From Bryobacterales bacterium (GTDB lineage: Bacteria; Acidobacteriota; Terriglobia; Bryobacterales; Bryobacteraceae): a stretch of 7,885 bases of DNA. The notes under the pieces were generated by a model that was given only the letters and a program-made list of their open reading frames with translations, made no database searches and was not told the origin of the DNA. This document shows positions 6,670-7,885 of this stretch, piece after piece. Numbering within the stretch: position 1 is the stretch's first letter; every line of letters begins with the position of its first letter. The stretch lies in NCBI GenBank assembly GCA_025353235.1, contig JANXQZ010000738.1, forward strand, positions 1-7,885, in the 5' to 3' direction. A program made the translations under genes and the position numbers.

Positions 6670-7885
6670 TTACTCCTTTCCAACTACATAAAACGCGCCC
6701 CAGTAAGACGGGTCGGAGCGCCAGGTTTGCGAATGCAACATCTCGATCTGGGCGTCGTGCAGGGCTTCGGCTGCGGCCCTGACTGCCATGGGATTTGGCC
6801 CGTGCCCGCCCAGCTTTAGGTAAAAAGCTCGAAACAACTCGCCGGTATCGTCCGGCGTCGGCCAGCGGCTGCCAACCACCGCGCGAGCGCCGGCAATCAG
6901 CCATGCTCGGGTTAAACCGAGCACGCCAGCCGTGGGAATGGCCCCACCGTTTCCGGAACTGCACCCGCTCATCACGACGGTGGCATCTGTGGCTTGCAAG
7001 CTCGCAACATCTTTCTCGTTTAGCAACTCGGGCGCACCGTCCGGAGTGAGCCCAAGATCGATAAAGGCTTCGTCCGGCTGACGAGGCAGAGTAACGAAAT
7101 GAGAAGCGATGTGGATCACCGACGGTCGGGCTCGGAGACCGGCTTGCAACGATTGCCTGGACGCGTGGGCACCGGTCAGCAGCATCGGCAAACCGTTGCC
7201 CCAAGCGCGTGCGCAGGCTTCAATCTCTTTTCCGCTGCCCGCCAGCCTCGCCAATTCCAGCGTCGGCCGGGTGGATGCGAGTGAAGCCGGCAAGAGCCGA
7301 AGGAGGCCTGCCGTGCCCCTCCTTTCGCTTTTCCACCTTGCATCCGCAGTGTTATAAACTCCATCGCCTATGCCTAGGAACGGACCCGGTGGCATCGTTT
7401 TCGATGCGCGCTTCAGCATGCCCGCGCTGGGGGAATTCATGATGGTGTGCCGCTCTACCAGATACACGGGTTCTCCTTCCCTCCTATCCACAACCAATGC
7501 CGCCAGCGGGATCTCGAAGAAGGAATCTTCCGCCGTAATCACCCATACCCGCTTTGCGCTAAACTCCGGACCGAGATCCCTAAACAACTGCTGATAAAGG
7601 ATCTCGCCTAACGTGTCGCGATCCGCAGAACGCCTTTCGACAGCTTCCCGAAAACGGGCGATCAGTTTCGACAGCACCGGTTCGGCGGGAAGCCGATACA
7701 GGGCAATTCGATCCGCTGTAACTGCCCACAGCGCCGAACATTCGCGCCCGACATGAAAGCTAAGCAGCGCTTCGTCGGACTCTAAATCTCTTTGGATATC
7801 ACTTAGTGTGTTGGAGGCGGTATTCCTCTCCGATTTATTCGTGGTTATATTACTGAGGTAGGATAGACCTGCTTTGGTCTCGATT
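6670..7885 (-). CDS. CHAT-domain protease, C-terminal part (N terminus outside the window)
   Basis: This is a caspase/separase-like cysteine peptidase domain (CHAT). The frame stays open from the TAA at 6672-6670 to the right edge, giving 404 residues; the GTG at 7677 is internal. The first visible block, DEALLSFHVGRECSALWAVT, followed by RIALYRLP, is the usual opening of the CHAT region. CHAT proteins commonly carry TPR repeats before it, so repeats may lie off the window. Farther on come FEIPLAAL, the His motif VIHIASHF (catalytic His at 7101-7099) and the Cys motif VVMSGCSSGNGG (catalytic Cys at 6963-6961). VLGLTRAWLIAGARAVVGSRW and the D..T..LF.AFY block close the fold. Both catalytic residues are intact, so activity is likely. 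No signal peptide can be judged. It overlaps functionally with the next gene: its last codons form the ribosome site of the ECF sigma factor, 9 nt away. The substrate is unknown; the adjacent anti-sigma or sigma protein are candidates by inference. Confidence 0.93.
   Translation of the reverse strand, partial: IETKAGLSYLSNITTNKSERNTASNTLSDIQRDLESDEALLSFHVGRECSALWAVTADRIALYRLPAEPVLSKLIARFREAVERRSADRDTLGEILYQQLFRDLGPEFSAKRVWVITAEDSFFEIPLAALVVDRREGEPVYLVERHTIMNSPSAGMLKRASKTMPPGPFLGIGDGVYNTADARWKSERRGTAGLLRLLPASLASTRPTLELARLAGSGKEIEACARAWGNGLPMLLTGAHASRQSLQAGLRARPSVIHIASHFVTLPRQPDEAFIDLGLTPDGAPELLNEKDVASLQATDATVVMSGCSSGNGGAIPTAGVLGLTRAWLIAGARAVVGSRWPTPDDTGELFRAFYLKLGGHGPNPMAVRAAAEALHDAQIEMLHSQTWRSDPSYWGAFYVVGKE
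6673..6679 (-). promoter_or_regulatory. Ribosome binding site of the sigma gene, inside the CHAT gene end
   Basis: On the minus strand AAAGGAG is formed by the last codons of the CHAT gene (GGA AAG GAG, then the TAA stop). It lies 12 nt before the sigma factor ATG at 6660. Ribosomes ending on CHAT would uncover or refill this site, so translation of the two genes is probably coupled. Confidence 0.7.

Noticed and set aside
6670..7677. CHAT gene starting at the GTG at 7677
   Set aside because: The frame stays open to the window edge and the upstream residues match the usual opening of the CHAT region. The gene is therefore cut by the window edge, and this GTG is internal.
5259..7885. Type III-E CRISPR (craspase) locus
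   Set aside because: The CHAT-sigma pairing recalls it, but there is no repeat array, no Cas effector and no Csx30-like gene in the window, and the partner here is an ordinary zf-HC2 anti-sigma protein.

Overview
The window holds eight protein-coding genes, two of them cut by the window edges. It has no RNA gene, mobile element or CRISPR array that I can see. Coding density is high and gaps between genes are very short. The gene mix (TPR-rich secreted proteins, an 'ASHF'-type CHAT protease beside an ECF sigma factor and a zf-HC2 anti-sigma protein, phosphoketolase, an ACS-family transporter) suggests an Acidobacteriota chromosome, perhaps of the Solibacter/Bryobacter type. That placement is inference from family content, not from a marker gene.

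Layout. (1) Positions 1-814, plus strand: the last 270 residues of a phosphoketolase. (2) Positions 811-3792 or slightly beyond, minus strand: a tight three-gene unit. It is transcribed in the order large secreted TPR protein (from about 3800), small secreted TPR protein (2330-1554), RNase III (1551-811), with gaps of 13 and 2 nt. The RNase III and phosphoketolase stop codons overlap tail to tail in one CTAG. (3) Positions 3863-5116, plus strand: an ACS-family major facilitator transporter, divergent from the TPR unit with almost no space between them. (4) Positions 5117-5258: a convergent gap with two inverted repeats in a row. (5) Positions 7885-5259, minus strand: a second operon in the order CHAT-domain protease (N terminus off the window), ECF sigma factor, membrane-anchored zf-HC2 anti-sigma protein.

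How the genes may work together. The second operon reads as one signalling module. The anti-sigma protein has a cytoplasmic zinc finger, one membrane helix and an outer C-terminal domain. The sigma factor is its likely partner. The CHAT protein keeps its His/Cys dyad and could be the protease that acts on one of them. CHAT-like proteases controlling a sigma factor are known from type III-E CRISPR (the TPR-CHAT protein Csx29 cleaves Csx30, which restrains a sigma factor). This operon has no visible CRISPR part and could be a stand-alone counterpart; that is a hypothesis. The first minus-strand operon joins two exported TPR proteins of unknown role to RNase III. The metabolic genes (phosphoketolase, sugar-acid type transporter) flank these units and show no obvious link to them.
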